The notes under the pieces are model-generated. The model worked only from the letters and a program-made list of their open reading frames with translations, did no database searches and was not told the DNA's origin. Position numbers and translations under genes: made by a program. Below are positions 5,917 to 8,095 of a DNA stretch of 8,095 nucleotides, piece by piece (position 1 is the stretch's first letter; every line of letters begins with the position of its first letter). The stretch is taken from assembly GCA_030746455.1 (NCBI GenBank), contig JASLMQ010000014.1:1-8095 (forward strand), given 5' to 3'. Origin of the DNA: Candidatus Latescibacterota bacterium (GTDB lineage Bacteria > Latescibacterota > UBA2968 > GCA-2709665).

Positions 5917-7593
5917 CTAACGTATGACCTCCATCTTTCTCACCGCCACGTCGTCGCCGGCCTCCAGGCGATAGAGGTACACGCCGCTGGTCACTTGATG
6001 GCCACCTGCACCGCGGGCGTCCCAAACCACCTGGTGCGACCCACTCGGCTGCGGCCCATCCACAAGCACCCGAACCTGTTGCCCCAACACCGTGTAGACC
6101 GTCAGCCTTACGTGCGCCGGCTCGGCCAGGGCGTACCGGATCGTCGTGGAGGGGTTAAAAGGGTTGGGTGCGTTCGTGGCAAGGACGAGGGTGGTCGGGC
6201 CCACCGCCATCTTGGCGGCAGGGGCTGGCCCCGATGCGATGGCAGCCAGGATCGCTTCCGCCGTATCGACCAGGGCGTCCGCATCCGCTTCCGCGAGCTT
6301 CTTCCCGGTTTGCGCCTCAACGTGGTGGATGAAGGCGCCCAGCTTTCCGGCCGCTGCCTGCTCATTTCCCCGCTCCAGTGCGTCGACTGCGGTCAGGAGG
6401 GGTGCCCTCAGGCTGTTCTCGATTCCCACAGGAAGCGCCAGGCCCTCGAGGGTCGCGATCAGGTTCTCGGTCGCCCGGGCGGGCGTCGGAACCGACAGCT
6501 TCGCCACAAAGGCGTCCCATCCGCCGCCTGGCGTCTCTCCGGGGAAAGCCCCTGCGGTGAACCCCGACGCATATACGGCGGCCCCCCCCACACAGACCCC
6601 GTATGCATAGTCCCGGGAGGGGGTCCCGAACTGGTGGGTCCACAGTTCCAGGCCCTCGGCACTGTACTTGCGCACGTACACATCGTAGTCCCCGGCGCTG
6701 GCCTGCCCGGGAAGCGTCCCCTCCGTACTTCCGGCTACATAGACACCTGTCGCTCCCGCACAGATGTCGTAGGCATACTCCCGGAGTGCGGTGCCGAACT
6801 GGCGGGTCCACAGCGCGTTGCCGTCATTGTCATACTTGGACACGAAGACGTCGCGGTCGCCTTCGTAGATCTGGCCAGGGAAGCTGCCGTAGGTCACCCC
6901 GGCCAGGTAGACCCCGGAAGCGTCCGCACAGATCCCGTAGGCGAAGTCCATATCCGCCGTACCGAACTGACGCGTCCATACCGCGTTCCCGTCGACATCG
7001 TATTTTCGCACGAAGACATCGGGCCCACCCGAACCGGTCTGACCCGGGAACGTGCCGTAGGTCCAACCCACCAGGTAGATCCCGGTGGCGTTCGCACAGA
7101 TCCTGTACGCATACTCGTGAGATGCGGTGCCGAACTGGCGGGTCCACACCTCATTTCCGTCAACATCGTACTTCCGCACGAAGGCGTCGTAGCCTCCTGA
7201 ACGGGCCTGACCCGGGAAGGCGCCCCACGTCCACCCGGCCGCATACACCCCTGAAGCGTCAACGAGAATGCCGTACACCTGATCATGGGAAGACGTGCCG
7301 AACTGCCGCGTCCACATCTCATTCCCGTCGGCATCATACCTGCGCACATACGCGTCGAAATCCCCCGAACCGGCCTGCCCCGGAAGGACCCCGTTCGTCG
7401 CTCCGGCGAGGTACACCCCCGACGCACCCACAGTAACGCCGTACGCCTGGTCGAAGGCCCCCGATCCGAACTGGCGGGTCCACACCGCGTTCCCGTCCGG
7501 ACCGTACTTGCGTACATAGGCATCTCTATCTCCCGCGCTCGTCTGTCCGGGAAACGCGCCCTTTGTACTGCCCGCCACATAGAGGTCCTTGGC
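5917..7593 (-). CDS. 3' part of secreted protein: seven SBBP-type propeller repeats, FIMAH-like domain, C-terminal sorting domain
   Basis: From 7593 this frame encodes seven tandem repeats with the pattern ASGVYLAGxTxGxFPGQ, then DxFVRKYDxDGNxVWTRQFG, each exactly 56 residues, the last cut after 32. A helical segment follows (about 6471-6235) containing LPVGIENSLRAPLLTAVDAL, ERGNEQAAAGKLGAFIHHVE and AQTGKKL, which matches the FIMAH domain as I know it. The last ~85 residues begin APNPFNPSTTIRYALAEPAH and contain VYTVLGQQVRVLVDG and SGVYLYRLEAGD. This is the FlgD-like Ig fold / type IX secretion sorting tail of surface proteins in FCB-group relatives. The frame stays open up to 7761, but codons above 7593 read as out-of-frame Reg_prop DNA and give no signal peptide, so the protein cannot start there on its own. 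It needs the 5' part in the other frame. A structural or adhesive surface protein is likely; no catalytic site is seen. Confidence 0.85.
   Translation of the reverse strand, partial: AKDLYVAGSTKGAFPGQTSAGDRDAYVRKYGPDGNAVWTRQFGSGAFDQAYGVTVGASGVYLAGATNGVLPGQAGSGDFDAYVRRYDADGNEMWTRQFGTSSHDQVYGILVDASGVYAAGWTWGAFPGQARSGGYDAFVRKYDVDGNEVWTRQFGTASHEYAYRICANATGIYLVGWTYGTFPGQTGSGGPDVFVRKYDVDGNAVWTRQFGTADMDFAYGICADASGVYLAGVTYGSFPGQIYEGDRDVFVSKYDNDGNALWTRQFGTALREYAYDICAGATGVYVAGSTEGTLPGQASAGDYDVYVRKYSAEGLELWTHQFGTPSRDYAYGVCVGGAAVYASGFTAGAFPGETPGGGWDAFVAKLSVPTPARATENLIATLEGLALPVGIENSLRAPLLTAVDALERGNEQAAAGKLGAFIHHVEAQTGKKLAEADADALVDTAEAILAAIASGPAPAAKMAVGPTTLVLATNAPNPFNPSTTIRYALAEPAHVRLTVYTVLGQQVRVLVDGPQPSGSHQVVWDARGAGGHQVTSGVYLYRLEAGDDVAVRKMEVIR
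6490..7593 (-). repeat. Seven tandem 168-bp repeats encoding 56-residue propeller blades
   Basis: Unit boundaries on the minus strand are 7593-7426, 7425-7258, 7257-7090, 7089-6922, 6921-6754, 6753-6586 and a partial unit 6585-6490. There is no length variation among the six full units. The most constant part encodes VWTRQFGT. The units are diverged at the DNA level, so they are old duplications, not a recent satellite. Seven units would suit a seven-bladed propeller. The last unit lacks its final 24 residues, and no matching half-unit precedes the first, so the ring as present is half a blade short. Confidence 0.88.
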
Positions 7594-8095
7594 CGAACCA
7601 CAGGTGCCCCGCGCGATCCTCCACCGCAGACATGACCGTGTTGTTTGCCAGCCCGTCTTCCCGGGTGAAGGTGGTCCAGGTTTTTCCATCGTACCGGATA
7701 ACGCCCTTCCCCGGCGCAGACGGCCGTCTTCCGGAGCCAAACCAGAGGTTTCCCTTCCCATCCTGGTAGATCAGGCCGATGGCCGACTGCGCCAATCCAT
7801 CTGCCGTAGTATAGGTGACGATAGCCTTCCCGCTATACCGGCTCGCACCCCCATCGGTGCCGAACCAGAGATGTCCCTCCCGGCCCTGTATGATCGAGTT
7901 CGTCCGAGTGCCTGCAAGTCCGTCCTCTGGGGTGAAGGTCACCCAGGACTTCCCATCGAACCGGGTCACTCCGCCGTACGTACCGAACCACAGGTGGCCA
8001 TCTCGATCCTGAGCGATGGCGTCCACCCAGTTGTGGGCCAACCCTTCGTTGGCGGTGACGGTGGTGAAGGTCTGGCCGCCGTACCTTGTCACGCC
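7526..8095 (-). CDS. 5' part of secreted protein: Reg_prop ('two-component regulator propeller') repeats, partial
   Basis: The frame enters from the right edge and ends at a stop at 7526. It has four repeats of the type VTRFDGKSWVTFTPEDGLA, a short linker, DREGHLWFGTDGG. LWFG motifs lie at about 7985, 7862, 7742 and 7598. The third repeat carries a seven-residue insertion (GRRPSAPGK). This is the Reg_prop beta-propeller repeat, found in sensor domains of hybrid two-component kinases and also in secreted proteins of FCB-group bacteria. After the fourth LWFG (7594-7592) the remaining 21 codons read QGPLCGGQYKGR and so on, which resembles no repeat. The same DNA in the next frame encodes SBBP repeats. 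The true coding path therefore changes frame at about 7591-7596, and this piece and the downstream piece probably form one gene, with the start and signal peptide beyond 8095. No kinase or receiver domain is present. Confidence 0.82.
   Translation of the reverse strand, partial: GVTRYGGQTFTTVTANEGLAHNWVDAIAQDRDGHLWFGTYGGVTRFDGKSWVTFTPEDGLAGTRTNSIIQGREGHLWFGTDGGASRYSGKAIVTYTTADGLAQSAIGLIYQDGKGNLWFGSGRRPSAPGKGVIRYDGKTWTTFTREDGLANNTVMSAVEDRAGHLWFGQGPLCGGQYKGRVSRTDERGR

Noticed and set aside
5470..7200. Plus-strand open frame (576 codons) opposite the SBBP repeats
   Set aside because: Its apparent repeats (for example 'GAELAGPH') are only the antisense image of the 168-bp blade repeats.
6490..7593. 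Regular 168-bp repeat considered as a CRISPR-like or satellite array
   Set aside because: There are no short identical repeats with unique spacers. The period is a whole number of codons and the conservation is at the protein level.
7594..7761. N-terminal extension of the SBBP frame up to an ATG at 7761 as a separate gene start
   Set aside because: The residues (RGRALSGTMEKPGPPSPGK and so on) are out-of-frame Reg_prop DNA, with no signal peptide for a protein that carries a secretion tail.

Overview
The window is GC-rich bacterial DNA, and every gene I can support lies on the minus strand, so it reads from right to left. The best lineage clue is the rightmost gene. It is a large secreted repeat protein ending in an 'NPFNPSTTI…' module of the FlgD-like / type IX secretion (Por) sorting type. 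High GC together with such tails suggests a high-GC relative of the FCB group, such as Latescibacterota, Zixibacteria, Eisenbacteria or KSB1-like lineages, probably from a metagenome. This is inference; there is no rRNA or marker gene to prove it.

Layout in transcription order. (a) 8095 to 5917: a secreted beta-propeller protein in two reading frames. Four 'LWFG' Reg_prop repeats run off the right edge. The coding frame changes at about 7591-7596, and the other frame carries seven SBBP-type repeats at exact 56-residue spacing, a helical FIMAH-like domain and the C-terminal sorting module. An 11-bp GC hairpin follows at 5844-5868. (b) 5711 to 4626: a membrane protein of the LPG-synthase-TM / UPF0104 flippase-like family. 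(c) 4580 to 4198: a single-domain PilZ (c-di-GMP receptor) gene broken by a frameshift; its RxxxR and DxSxxG halves lie in different frames, so no single open frame shows it. (d) 4079 to 2847: a 12-helix major facilitator transporter. (e) 2787 to 784: a 667-residue beta-propeller protein of no recognised family, without a signal peptide. (f) 648 to the left edge: a PIG-L/LmbE-type zinc deacetylase, C-terminus missing.

How the genes may work together. The flippase-like gene and the PilZ gene are 45 nt apart and probably co-transcribed, which suggests an envelope function with a c-di-GMP sensor. The MFS, propeller and PIG-L genes (gaps of 59 and 135 nt) look like a second group, perhaps for uptake or export and N-deacetylation of a sugar-like compound, but the substrate cannot be read from sequence. 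Gaps between genes are all under 300 bases. They hold two perfect inverted repeats (675-691 and 5844-5868) and one plausible promoter before the MFS gene.

The most notable points are the two frame breaks within 8 kb. The one in the PilZ gene fits a one-base loss in a short G run. The one in the secreted protein sits exactly at a repeat boundary and coincides with the loss of half a propeller blade, which points to a deletion or an assembly chimera. I see no convincing undescribed defence or mobile system here.
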